Shown here piece after piece: positions 46,722-57,399 of a DNA stretch of 64,000 nucleotides; positions within the stretch are counted from its first letter, which is position 1; each line of letters begins with the position of its first letter. Both the position numbers and the translations under genes were made by a program. The notes under the pieces were generated by a model, which saw only the letters and a program-made list of their open reading frames with translations, did no database searches and was not told the DNA's origin. Source of the stretch: Stenopsyche tienmushanensis (Eukaryota > Arthropoda > Insecta > Trichoptera > Stenopsychidae). The stretch is taken from positions 868,001 through 932,000 of the forward strand of contig WACJ01000110.1 of the NCBI GenBank assembly GCA_008973525.1, read 5' to 3'.

Positions 46722-46996
46722 GAGAGAGATTAATATCTGGCTGCAGGAGGGACGACTTCCCGCAGCCAAGGCTATCCAACGACTCCCCCGATTCCCGCTT
46801 CCTGCGCGTCACTCTCCAACCGGTAACGGTGCACGCGCAAGAAGCGATCGATCGGTATGCAGGTGCAATGTCTCCGCAGGGCCACAAGAGATGGCGCTGT
46901 TAAAATAACACATTGCACCTGAAGAGAGATGGAAGATATCGCTGTTAACAGCGCTACTACGTGGGGATGATAAATCGCCTACGCTACAATCTGTAC
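46722..46996 (-). repeat. Family G LTR copy, reverse
   Basis: This is the best preserved LTR-like copy: GAGAGAGAGA, hairpin GGCTGCAGGA..TCCCGCAGCC, GTAACGGTGCACGCGCAAGA, GCAGGTGCAATGTCTCCGCA, AACACATTGCACCTGAAGAG and GCGATTTATC-type sequence, ending CCTACGCTACA. It is in inverted orientation to the copy at 44364, about 2.1 kb away. The outer ACGTTACA side is truncated. Confidence 0.75.
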
Positions 46997-46999
46997 ACG

Positions 47000-48860
47000 T
47001 CGTTCAACACTATAATCTTCCAAGATAATTTGCCATGTATTATTGAATAATCGACAATACATTTGACAGATATTACTTATACGACATTGCCGTTATAACC
47101 TAACATATGTTGAGCATCCCTATTGAAATGTCCTATATAATATAAATAATGATGATATAATACTTTAAATTCGAATACCATGTATGCGTTATCAGTTGTT
47201 AATCTTTTCGAACCAATTTGTTTTATCCGACTTAGGTATATTTTATAACTGAATGCATTCTATTCGTGTTATAGGCCTTAATGTCGCATATATACAAGGT
47301 GTGGATCCCTAATGCACCCTCCACAATGTAGGGTTTACGTATTCGCACTTCTCCATAATAAATTATTCAATTGTGTCTTAGGCTTTGTACATGTTTCTTG
47401 TTTGGTTAAATTAATTTTTGGGGCGATGCGGCCGTCTCGGAAGGGTTAAATACTTTAGCCGCATTTGGCATTCCATATTAAACCCAACTAGAGAGACTCG
47501 CGTAAATAATGTGAATGTCTTTCTTTATCTTACTTAAGGTTTTCAGCAGAAAAAACATTTCTTCCCTCGTGTTTTTCTTAGTTAAGTCCCACGAAGAATT
47601 TTTGTTTTCCGCTTAAAGCAGCGCGAGAAAATTGCAGATAGTGACATTTTTTTCAGCGAAATTTTTCGCGCTTGAAAAACTTTCATGAATGTAGATTGAA
47701 CATTGTTTTGTGAAAATCAACAGCGTTTGTTTATGATTTGATATGAAGCCAACATGGGGTAATTTATGCAAATAGATTTTTCATCCCTTAACAACCTGCT
47801 TCCATACATTTTAATTATTATCAGATCATTCCGAGTCCTTCAAATGTACAACCTTTTTTCTATTGTATTTATGGGTGGAGTGGCACTCAATGCAACATTA
47901 AAAAAGTATTAAATCGTAATGATACAGCCCATTCATTAGGTCCGGTCCACAAATGGCGACGTATTTCTTGAAGGGCCCGACCCAAAAATAATGAAGCCAT
48001 ACATCAAGGTGCTCACTTCTGCAGGGCTCTCATTCTGAGGGCATCCAAAATTAACCGGATCTACGATTTCATTCTACTTTTTTAACAAGAACTTTTATCG
48101 TGTGCATGAACATACAATAGGCGAACAATAGCTATGATTCAATGAAGCAAGTATGCGTGATCACGGGCCATAATGTATTGTTATAGACAATGGGATAATT
48201 ATTTTTTTTATTTGCATAAAGGTCAAGGAATTGATTCCGGCTCTGAGATAAGTAATATTTGCATGTAAAGTATTGATAAGATCACCAACGTATTAAATCT
48301 GCATTGTCTTTTCGTTCCTCCTATATGGAGCTAAGAGAAAGAATTATCGAATAAAAAATGACCTCAGATCGACTCGAGTGCCACAAGGGTTAAAATGATT
48401 TAAATAGATCTTTGATTTGATAATTTTTTATGATTTATTAATTTACATATGTTATTCAGCAAATAAAACATATAAACTGTTTTTGTTGTACAATTATAAA
48501 ACATTTTAATGCTTTGCGCTTTCTATGCAAAATGTTACACGATTTATTTAATCCTATATATTATGACACAAAATAGATAGTACATGAATGTGAAATTAAA
48601 ATTTTGGCGTGAATATTACCGTATTGAGGAGAGTGTGTGCGGGCGATGTGAGAAGCAGTCGGTAAGATCAGTCTGATAAACCATTTCACTATTTTTTGTC
48701 ATAATATGCAATTATATTATACAGGGTATTTGGCACACACACAAAGACCCTATGCCCTAAGTGTCAGGGTTGTTGAAATAGTTTTTGTTTTTCAACATTT
48801 AGAAAAAATGTCAACTTATAAATTCATTAACCAAAAATTAACAACTATTTTGGACTTGGT
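47000..48860. other. No recognised feature
   Basis: AT-rich sequence without open frames of note or repeat families. Two isolated TTAA motifs next to GAAGGG and CAAGGG (about 47450 and 48390) have no partner ends that I can find. Confidence 0.45.
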
Positions 48861-48867
48861 TTATTTT

Positions 48868-49210
48868 TAAAATGCCCTCTAGTTTTTACCCTTTCCAACA
48901 ATATGCTATATGTCATACAAATCATTTAATAAGTCTTTAAATTCAAAGTTTGCCAGCGTTAAGACTAAGAAAATACTTTTTATTCTAAGATGTTTGTATT
49001 AAATGTATTTACAACATTTTTTGTTCCTTAAATTTGGATTTCTTTTGTGGGCACTTATTTCGTATTAATTTTTTTTTTTTGCACGTCCCTAGACAAAAAA
49101 AATCCAGTGGTGTCAGATCTGGAGACCATGCGAGCCACAGCATAGGGCATGTCCCCACCCAAAGAAATCCAATGGTGTCAGATCTGGAGACTGTGCGAAC
49201 CACGGAATAG
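48868..49210 (-). pseudogene. Family F: mariner transposase motif, duplicated
   Basis: The minus strand encodes WFAQSPDLTPLDFF followed about 60 bases later by WLAWSPDLTPLDFF in a different frame. WPxRSPDLTPLDFFLWG is the block around the second catalytic Asp of IS630/mariner-type transposases. The flanking AT-rich sequence (CCCTTTCCAACAATATG..AAATCATTTAATAAGTC) recurs at 57008-57065. It is a degenerate relic; nothing else of the protein is readable. Confidence 0.78.
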
Positions 49211-49221
49211 GGCCACCAAAA

Positions 49222-49297
49222 TAATTAACGCGCGACGACGTATCCATCGGAAAATATTCCCACGGCCTCAGGATGTAACCCGACTTTCTATATGATG
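49222..49297 (+). repeat. Family H mariner-MITE remnant
   Basis: The 5' block GCGCGACGAC..CCATCGGAA is joined to the 3' end block ATGTAACCCGACTTTCTATA with the terminus TATGATGCTCGTA, so the copy is internally deleted. It abuts family F. Confidence 0.6.
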
Positions 49298-49606
49298 CTC
49301 GTACATCATATGAATAGGCAATATAAAATGTGCAAAACCTTCAAATTCATTTTTTTTTAATAATATATGAGAAGTAATATATATTGTGAAAGTGTGTAAA
49401 TGAAAATACTGCGTGAAAATGCATAGCTTTATTTTACACCTTTTTACATCCTTTTTAAATATCAACAAATGGCATATATTCCATATGAAGATGTTTCATT
49501 GTACATGTCCATGACCTCCCGGTTTGATTTCAAGTGAATTATTTTGATCATCAAACTGAGAGAATACGTTTTCCATTCTCAAATTTAAGCAAATGCGATT
49601 CTGAGA

Positions 49607-50475
49607 TACACTTAAGCCTTTTTTTGTGCGATTTCGAAGTTATGCGGTTTTTTTAAAGCAATTTTTTCTTTTCGTTTTTTAATTTCATAAAGAGTGCGTA
49701 TAGATATTTTTTGGATAAAATAGGAAATAAATCAACAACACTGATCGAAATTTGGAAAAAAAATATAATTTGGGACTGTGTAAATCATATTGCATCTGCC
49801 ATCGCTGAATATATGACGACGCCCTTTATTCCAGTTTCTTTGCATTTTTCCAATGTTATGATTTTTAAAAATACATTTTCCAAATGAATTTTCAAAATTC
49901 CAACTATTTACGGAGTTATAGTCATTTTAGTGACGCGGTAACTTGGCCGGTCCTGCCATAATGAAATCTTTTAGCGCGTTTTTCTCGAAACTACTTTTTT
50001 CAACACGGTTGACATCAAATCTCAAGTTTGACTTAATTAATTTACTTCAAACTGGGTACAAATATTTTCTATATAACCCTCTATTACTCCTACCAGATCT
50101 ATGTCAAAATATATTTCTTAACTATTTTAAAAAAATAAAACTGAGACAAAAAATGACTAGACTGAATTTTCTTTTAAACAGTCGCAATTTTGTGTTTTTT
50201 TTTTTTGAGTTAGGGACTATAGTAACATCTTTACTAACTATGAATTATATTGTTGGAAAGAGAAAATCAACATAGAAAAATGATGACATTGGATATACTG
50301 TTTTTTTTTTATTAACTTTTTTTATGCGATTTTGAATGTATTTTATATGGCTTTTTCAATGTTATGCGGTTTTTAAAACCCATGAAACCCATCTTCACTT
50401 TTTCTATGTAAGTCATTGCTTTTTTGTGCGATTTTCCGCAGAACGCATCTACCGCACAAAAAAGATTTAAGTGTA
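49607..50475. mobile_element. TIR element of 869 bp (family L) containing family K
   Basis: The left end is TA-CACTTAAGCCTTTTTTTGTG. The right end in reverse complement is TA-CACTTAAATCTTTTTTGTGC. The TIR of about 24 bp with TA duplication suggests a Tc1/mariner or pogo-type element. The motif TTTTTTATGCGATTTTGAA recurs inside and also near 22545. The interior includes family K (49975-50270), shared with 13080-13372. No transposase is seen. Confidence 0.72.
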
Positions 50476-50479
50476 CACT

Positions 50480-51905
50480 ACTTGCATATCTATTTCATAA
50501 ATTCTCATTGATCCTTTTTGATATGTTCACTTAGATCATCGAGTCGTCTTTATTATTTCCTATGAATAGAAATGGATGAGGCAATATTGCTGCAGTGAAC
50601 TGCGTGTGTTTGTATTCGATTGAATCATAGTTTGCTGTTACCATTTGGTCACAATCGTCTCCATAGCATTAGCCATTTGTTTAAGCGTTAATATTATTTT
50701 TTGGCAAGACTCAAGCATTTCGATCAAATGTTATGAACGCTTTGATGCAAGCTCATAAATAGCAGACAGGGGAGCTTTCTTTTCAGAAGCAAACCTGAAT
50801 TCCATCATACGCGTGCGTATTTATGTAGCGTTTCATTTCTCCGATTAATCCATCAACACAAATGAAAGAAGAAAGGCACCTTTCGTTCTTTATCACGTGA
50901 AATATTTTTCTCGGAAAAGGTCACTGGTGGAAATAATTTCCCCCGATCGATGGGAAAGCCTTTTAGCCGGCTTGACTCGGGACGTCGGGAATTACATTCT
51001 TCTCTATTTCAATTTGGCCAAATTAATAATTTCACCTTGTATAACCGAGGCTTTTACGCAAATAGTATAACGCTTTCACGCCGTTATATTAATATTCCTT
51101 TCAATTCATAAAGTAAGAATTTTACGACCCGAGCCACTCAAGTTTTATTGCCGTCAGGCGTGTTCTACACAATTGAAACGCTGGCGACAGTATAGCATAA
51201 AAATAGTGCATTCACGAGTGTGTATTATTCGGTTTCTGTTTGCCAAAGAGGGGTGTTAATATTCATGTATTTTTAATTCGGTGGAAAAGTTTTGTGATGT
51301 ATTAACATGACTCCTTTTCGCATCCCCCTGAGCACGGACGTCTCGCATTTTCCTTTGGCGGGGTACTATTTTCATTTTCTTTCCTCTTGCCTTTTTCATG
51401 CGGAATGAATAATGTTCTGGGGTATAAATGTGATTGATCTGTTTTTCGGTGTAGGGGAGAGGTATCGCATTTCACACGTTTTACTTCTTTCTGTTGGATC
51501 ACTTTTCACTTTTGTATAATTGCGCAGACCTAAGTATGGATTTTATCGAGGATTTTTGGCCATTGAAGCCAACTCGTTTAACTCGAGTAGAAGAAAGGGC
51601 CTTCATCCCGCGCTTTTCTCGGGGGATGAAAATTATTTCGTCATTCCCATCCCCCAGGTGCTTTAATCAATTTTTATTATTAAATCTCGGGACGCTTTTA
51701 TACGATTATTAAGCCTGTAGGAGTATCTTAAACTTATTTTCCAAATGTAATTCAATCACTCATCTTGTCTTCAATATTTTATTTTTGACTCGAACTTTCC
51801 CTATAAATAACATCACACAGAATTCTTATAAGTTTTTTTTACGTTTAATTCACTCAAAAAAATGGATTTTTTAAATTCCCCAATGCATAACAAAGTATTC
51901 GATCA
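50480..51905. other. No recognised feature
   Basis: AT-rich sequence. GC-richer stretches at 50930-51000 and 51300-51700 contain short open frames on both strands without motifs. Confidence 0.4.
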
Positions 51906-51911
51906 TTAATA

Positions 51912-52245
51912 TACAGGCTTTTTCAATAAGAATGCTTGAATTGTGTTGAATTTCGTTTCTAGACTTCTTGCTTTGGGGCTCTTTTAAATCGCAAATCTAT
52001 GCGTATACACCGCAAACAATTGATACCCTCAAATTCAACATAACAAACGCCATCAATGAAATTCAACCAAATTTATGCGACAAAAATATAGTAAGTAAAG
52101 CTGCGACAGATATTTGAACGATGTTATATTCCATACTAATTGCCATAAAATATTCTTTCAATCAAAAAAGATATTGAGTGGATATCTCACATACAACCTA
52201 TTTTATTTAGATTTAAAAATCGAGCGTCCTTATTGAAAGACTCTA
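51912..52245 (+). mobile_element. Family M mariner deletion derivative, 334 bp
   Basis: TA flanks both sides. The left end is CAGGCTTTTTCAATAAGAAT and the right end in reverse complement is GAGTCTTTCAATAAGGACGC. Directly inside the left end, the + frame from 51956 reads DFLLWGSFKSQIYAYTPQ, then TIDTLKFNITNAINEIQPNL and CDKN before a TGA at about 52116. This is the C-terminal third of an IS630/mariner transposase starting at the DFFLWG block. The 5' two thirds are deleted, so it is a typical non-autonomous derivative. The frame is degenerate after CDKN. Confidence 0.85.
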
Positions 52246-52249
52246 AATG

Positions 52250-53665
52250 TTGCTTTCCTTACAATGATAATTCATTTCTTGGCGCTAAATATATTATATA
52301 AATCTCATTGAAAAATTGTGTATTTTTATTGTAGCATTATTATTTTTGATGTCACACAAAGGGTTGCACGTCCCCGGAGGGGTTAAGCCTGATTTATTTT
52401 TGTCTTTTAATTTTAAAGCTCATGTTATAATGAGTCAAAGCCTCGGCACGTTTATGGGGATTTTGACTTTTCGGCATTTTAATTAATCGGATTTTGACCA
52501 CCGGGATTATGATTGCTGGAAATTTGATTATTGGGATTATGTTAGGACATATAAAACCTTTTAATAAGAACTTAAAATAGTATAATTTATGATTGTCTAT
52601 GTTCACAGAGCAAAACTGTATTTTTTCAAATTTTTGTGCTATTTTGTTTTATTCCGAGGGTAATTCAAATATAAACCGGATTTTTTCTGTATAACATGAT
52701 TAGTGATATATAAAAATACCATTAGAATGTCATATTTTTTTACATACTTACATTCATTAGAAATACATTTATTCCGTCGGATAGGAAGCTTATTGATCCC
52801 GTCACTGAAGAATGAAGGCGAAATGTAGCATCTTCTGTTGCGCAACGTGAAATTATTCATTTTCATTTGGTAGTTGAGGATCCCCAAATTTACAGGAATA
52901 CATTTATCATTCAAACTCACTTCTTCGTCAGTCATAATTTGAGTCGGGAAGATCTTCGTACATAAAATAAGACGCGAAAACTTCTCCACATATTTGCACA
53001 AGTTCAACCATGTTTGATGCATTCAAAACTTATCCTGTTTGCGAGATTACATATTTATTTCCGTAATATCTGTGCATGCATAATCCTTGTCCTTAATATA
53101 AGGCAAGAATTTATATCCAACTGCAGCGTTCAGATTCAACCGGAGCATATTAGGGGTTGCAAATCCAAAATGTGGGTCTGTAATTTTAGACAAACGGCAT
53201 AAGCACACTATAATACATAAATGTACACTTTGCTAAAGTTCTGCTCCAAGAGGAGACTGTATATGCATTATGTTGGGTTGCAATGCGGTTAAAGGTTAAA
53301 CCTCGGAAAATGGAGGCGAAAGTTGTACGGCGTTCAGTTGCGGGATCGACCTTTACGCTTCCTGAAAACCGAGCCCCCGGGAAAGTTTTTATAATTTACA
53401 CTGAAGATACTCAATCCCTATGACGAGGGGTTGGGTTCGGGAGCAGCATCTCAATGGGCGAAAATAAGCAGTCGGGGCTCGAAAGCGCAACTATCAATCT
53501 TGTACATAAGTATTCGCACATGGATATGTTAGCATTTTTCGGGGTTTTCAAGTGTTTATCATATTTTTTATATAATAAATATTTGCTTGTTAGCATCTTG
53601 ATAATAAAGCACTGGTTGTTGGCATAATCTCAGTATAAAAAAGCGGCAAATTCAATCAATTATAT
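52250..53665. other. No recognised feature
   Basis: AT-rich sequence. A minus-strand frame of 127 codons at 52639-53022 from an ATG is lysine/asparagine-rich and has no motif. I consider it composition-driven. Confidence 0.4.
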
Positions 53666-53673
53666 TTCATTGT

Positions 53674-53905
53674 TTCTGACACCAGTGTAACGTGGAGCAG
53701 GAGCGTAATCTGTGCAGTCTCCGAGTGGCTCCACTTGCATGTGGGTTCATTCTGCTATTGAGTTGTGATGGAACTGAGCGGTGTGAGAACTGGCTGACTT
53801 CTGGAAGGACGTCTTACCACAGTCAAGGCTATCCTACACCATTAGACCGACTGCAGTGTACGTGCAAGAATAACTTGATGTTGTTTCAGGCGCAATGTGC
53901 TCGTG
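53674..53905 (-). mobile_element. Family G LTR with primer-binding site
   Basis: On the minus strand the LTR terminus CTCCACGTTACA is followed by CTGGTGTCAGAAACAATG, where TGGTGTCAGAA is the presumptive primer-binding site (53674-53684 on +). The LTR interior then runs to the right on the + coordinates, including TCTCCGAGTGGCTCCA, the hairpin block CTGGAAGGACGTCTTACCAC and AGGCGCAATGTGCT. The far LTR end is worn away. Confidence 0.65.
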
Positions 53906-53989
53906 TCATCAATTCTTCATTTATGTATTAAATTAAGTCATTTGGCGCGTCGTTCAACGGTCAACCCTAAGCTCAAACAAAAACAAAAA

Positions 53990-54330
53990 AATATTTTAAA
54001 AGTGCTCTAAATATATGTACATTTTTAGCAGTATTCAGTAAATCCGAGCGATTTCGCAAGATATCCAATACATTCTTCTTCTTTTGTAAAATCGATATAA
54101 CTCTTAAACTAAACAATAGATTTGAACGAAATTTCAATGGTGCATACATAAAGATTTATTGCATCGATGCATTTAAACATAATAGTGATTTTCAATCTGT
54201 GGTTCGTATACCAGCATGACAAAATGCAAAAAGTGATTATTTTATACTTGAATTGTATGAACAGGCATCGATTAAATGGCACATTAGCACACGAATAAAA
54301 CACAAGGACAACATTCAGTCATTTCATCGT
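53990..54330 (+). repeat. Family D repeat, second copy
   Basis: Homologous to 22745-23060: GAGCGATTTCGCAAG, TTTTGTAAAATCGATATAAC, ATGACAAAATGCAAAAAGTG and AACATTCAGTCATTTCATCG. The homology ends near 54330. No coding motif is seen in it. Confidence 0.6.
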
Positions 54331-54943
54331 TTTATGAGGGGATTCAAATATGACCCGGAATTTTGCCGTACAAATTTATTAGTGATATTTAACTGTAGAA
54401 ATACATTTATGAATGTTTTGGCAAACATTTGGCCAAGATAACATATTTTCCTGTCCATCCGTTTTCCAAATTCGAAAGCAAATTTGGTACGCAAAATTTA
54501 TAAATTTTAAAATTCGGCTCCAATACATGTCAGCGTAACGAAATGTCAAAAAAGGTCTTCGACCACTGATCCGGGGGGAGGCACTCCCAATGTGATTATG
54601 AATCCGTTTTCAACTCTTTCTGATGGTATCCTAATAGCGTTTCCGGCCGGTAAATGGACTCCTTTTTTTTTTGAAGGAAATCGATTATTTTCTTTTAAAG
54701 GCTTCATTCAACAATATTTATGAATATTTAAAGTATCCCCTTTTATCAAGCATTTACTTATACCTTCGTGTATAGCTTGTTAAAGAGGCGTTGTTTCGGT
54801 TCGGTACAATTGCATGTTGTATTGATGTTCTCGACAACAAATCATAGATAAAAATTAGTCATTGCATACATACAGGGCTTGTACTTTTAAATCTGTTTTT
54901 AGCATGAATGATGTTCTTCCATGTTCAGCCAACTGCATTAAAA

Positions 54944-55138
54944 TTAGGCGGTTTTTACATCGTCTACATTATTAAATCGTTCATCTTTTAATGGGCGTTC
55001 CAAAGACCTGAATAGATAATAGCTTGAAGGAGCCAAATCCAGGGAATATAAAGGATGTAGTAGAAATTCCCAATTGTCCTCCTGCATTTTCCACCGCATT
55101 TTGAGCGCATTGTCGTGTTAAAGAATTACCACTTTGGG
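54944..55138 (-). pseudogene. Mariner transposase C-terminal relic
   Basis: The minus frame reads KVVIL, stop, HDNALKMRWKMQEDNWEF, then LLHPLYSLDLAPSSYYLFRS and ERPLKDERFNNVDDVKTA before a stop. The family blocks are HDNARPH (second catalytic Asp) and HPPYSPDLAPSDYHLFRSL (third catalytic Asp, here still LDLAPSS with the final Asp changed to Ser). It belongs to the classical mariner (D,D34D) type. It carries at least one internal stop and has no recognisable N-terminus. Which copy it came from is unknown. Confidence 0.92.
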
Positions 55139-55149
55139 CTTTATTAAAT

Positions 55150-56050
55150 TTTATCTGCATTTAATAGCATAAAAATATAAATTTATAAGAGAATCTCTGG
55201 CTTGATGTTTGGAATTGATGTTTTATTCGGAGAAAGTCCTTGTTTTTTACGTTCCGTATTATTACATAATAACGTATCTAGTACAAATATATCTAGTATT
55301 CATCCAGATTAATCTTTTATAAAAAGAACTAAAAAAAACAAATCTAGGTTAAACATAATTTCAGCATGATCGATATCGTAGGGCTTATGTCTAAATTGGT
55401 TTTCAGCTGAACCGAACTTATGAAATACGGTTTTTTTTTTAGTTCATGTGATTTATTCTTACGCTCGTGTGCTATAATTACTTTTGCCGGTCTTTCAATT
55501 CCGTAACACAGGGAATTCCGCTTCCGGCTTTTTCCGCGATTTTTGCCTAAGTTCCTTTTTAAATTTTTAATATTAATCGCTTCCACCCAACAGACTTGTC
55601 TTTTCGTATAAAAGGGTATTCTCGGCCTTTTGGAGCGAAATCATCGCTTTTGATAATTTACGACCCGCACTGTATTACAACGATTATGGACGAATGTGGC
55701 ATTGGATGCGAATATTTTTCGCTTCTTCGAACAAAAAAGATATCGTCCCATACGTATACAAATTGTGTCATTTTGTGTGGTATCAGATTTTGTGTTTTCC
55801 CTATATTTTATACCAATTTATAACAATGACGCTGCAAGCGGAAATATGACGTTTGATAAAATTTTGCGCCAAAATTGACAGCTCTGGGGCGTACTATTTT
55901 TTTTATACAAACGTATAAAAAAATGCAAATACAAAAATAAAATGTCCAAAAAATCTCCCCCAGTCTATTACCAAAGATAACGTTTTGGACCTTTATTAAT
56001 TTCGAATGCATAAAATCTTTGAAAAGCGCTGGATGTTTGTGATGCGGGCG
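55150..56050. other. No recognised feature
   Basis: AT-rich sequence with several open frames of 60-88 codons on both strands at 55344-56074. None has a motif that I recognise. Confidence 0.35.
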
Positions 56051-56054
56051 ATAG

Positions 56055-56450
56055 ACACGGACAAAAACTAGCAAAATTCCCGATTTCCTGACAAATTATT
56101 TATTTCCGTCGCTGCAAACGAATACTTTTATACTATATTACTCTGATATAATTCGTAATTATATTACGGAGGAATACAAAAATTCTGAACCCCGTATCTA
56201 TTATATTTCATATCGATATTCCCATTATTAGAGTTGAGGTGTAGTAAATACATCACCGGTAGGGAAAGGTTACTCTAATAATTTGAAAAACATACATGTA
56301 CTGTATATATGTATACATAGATTAGACAGTTACTGCCCCTAGGTGTCTAGATTTCGTTGGGAATTCTGTTAAATAAAAATTTCAATCCCGAATTTTTCGG
56401 GATCACGTTTACTAATCCCGGGATTCTTAAGTACCTAAAACTGTCGAATA
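56055..56450 (+). mobile_element. Family A element, internally deleted
   Basis: It matches the full-length copy at 11198-11922 from AGCAAAATTCCCGATTTCCT through ACATCACCGGTAG and CCCCTAGG. It then skips the GCCACTGTTTCCAAGC region and resumes at TTTCAATCCCGAATTTTTCG and AATCCCGGGATTC. An AT dinucleotide run lies just after it at about 56467-56484. Confidence 0.78.
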
Positions 56451-56794
56451 CTTTCAGGTCACCCTAATATATATATATATACAGTACCACGAGAATGCTA
56501 AATAAAGTTTAGCAGGCCGTCCTTGAGGGTCTCGTGAACTAACAGCTATAAAAATTATATTATTCCATAATCTGCATAATCTTCCATAGATACGGTAATC
56601 TTCTTTTTTTACTTTCATTTAATTCAAATCTTATCAAAACAATTTGATAAATAAATCTTGCAGTTTAAGCCTTTGATATTAATGAGTAAATTTTTGTAGC
56701 GTGTATCGTAACAAAACAACAAAACAGATTGCGAATGTAATATTTGACTGATCATAATTTGAATAAACAATATTCTAATCGAAATACAAGCACG

Positions 56795-56915
56795 GCATTG
56801 TTATATAAAGCGTTTTGGAGCGCTGCACGCAACATGTGCGTGCATACTCTCTTTGGATTACTCAAATGCGCACTCAACGTCTGAGTGCATACTCATCAAT
56901 GGACCAAGAAGTAGG
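56795..56915 (+). repeat. Family N short repeat, second copy
   Basis: TTATATAAAGCGTTTTGGAG..CGCTGC is followed by GTGCGTGCATACTC and later by GAGTGCATACTCATCAATGG. It is related to 37405-37480. The internal GTGCATACTC unit occurs twice in this copy. Confidence 0.5.
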
Positions 56916-56989
56916 GGTCTCAAACAAACGTAAATTCAATTATAATCTATATTTTAATTTTTTTTGCAATGTATTTTTGATCTAAATAA

Positions 56990-57320
56990 ATAAAATGTTC
57001 GCTAGATTATACCCTTTCCAACGATATACTACATGTGATATAAATCATTCAATAAATCATTAAATTTCAAGAGGTACCATTTTGGCAGGGCCAGGGTTAA
57101 GAAAATACTTGTTATGCTTAATTTATAAATTTTGTTTAAATTGGCCACCTCTGTTCTGCATAATTTTTGCAAATGCGGTGCTTATTCCTTCAATTAGAAT
57201 TTCGATTCGGTTTCGATATAAGTCTTCAGACCTGACACCAGTGAATTTCTTTCCCTGGTGACGTGCCCAGTTCCGTGACTCGCACGATTTTAAAACCTGA
57301 CACCACTGGATTTCTTTGTT
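56990..57320 (+). pseudogene. Family F: duplicated mariner motif, second copy
   Basis: The + strand reads SSDLTPVNFFPW then a stop at about 57220-57258, and about 70 bases later NLTPLDFF at about 57294-57317. This is the same tandemly duplicated transposase block as at 49081-49203. The left flank (TACCCTTTCCAACGATATAC, TAAATCATTCAATAAATCAT) matches 48890-48945. The coding direction of the motif relative to that flank is opposite in the two copies. Confidence 0.72.
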
Positions 57321-57399
57321 TAGTTTGAGTGCCTTCACCCCTTCTTTCCATCCTATAAATTAACATCGCATTCAACGCAATTAGTCCCACTTTGTTTAT

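Noticed and set aside
46722..46735. GA dinucleotide run as a microsatellite
   Set aside because: It is part of the LTR sequence (the same run is present at 63222-63241).
52639..53022. 127-codon minus-strand frame from ATG
   Set aside because: Lysine/asparagine/isoleucine-rich translation expected of AT-rich DNA; no motif or splice context.
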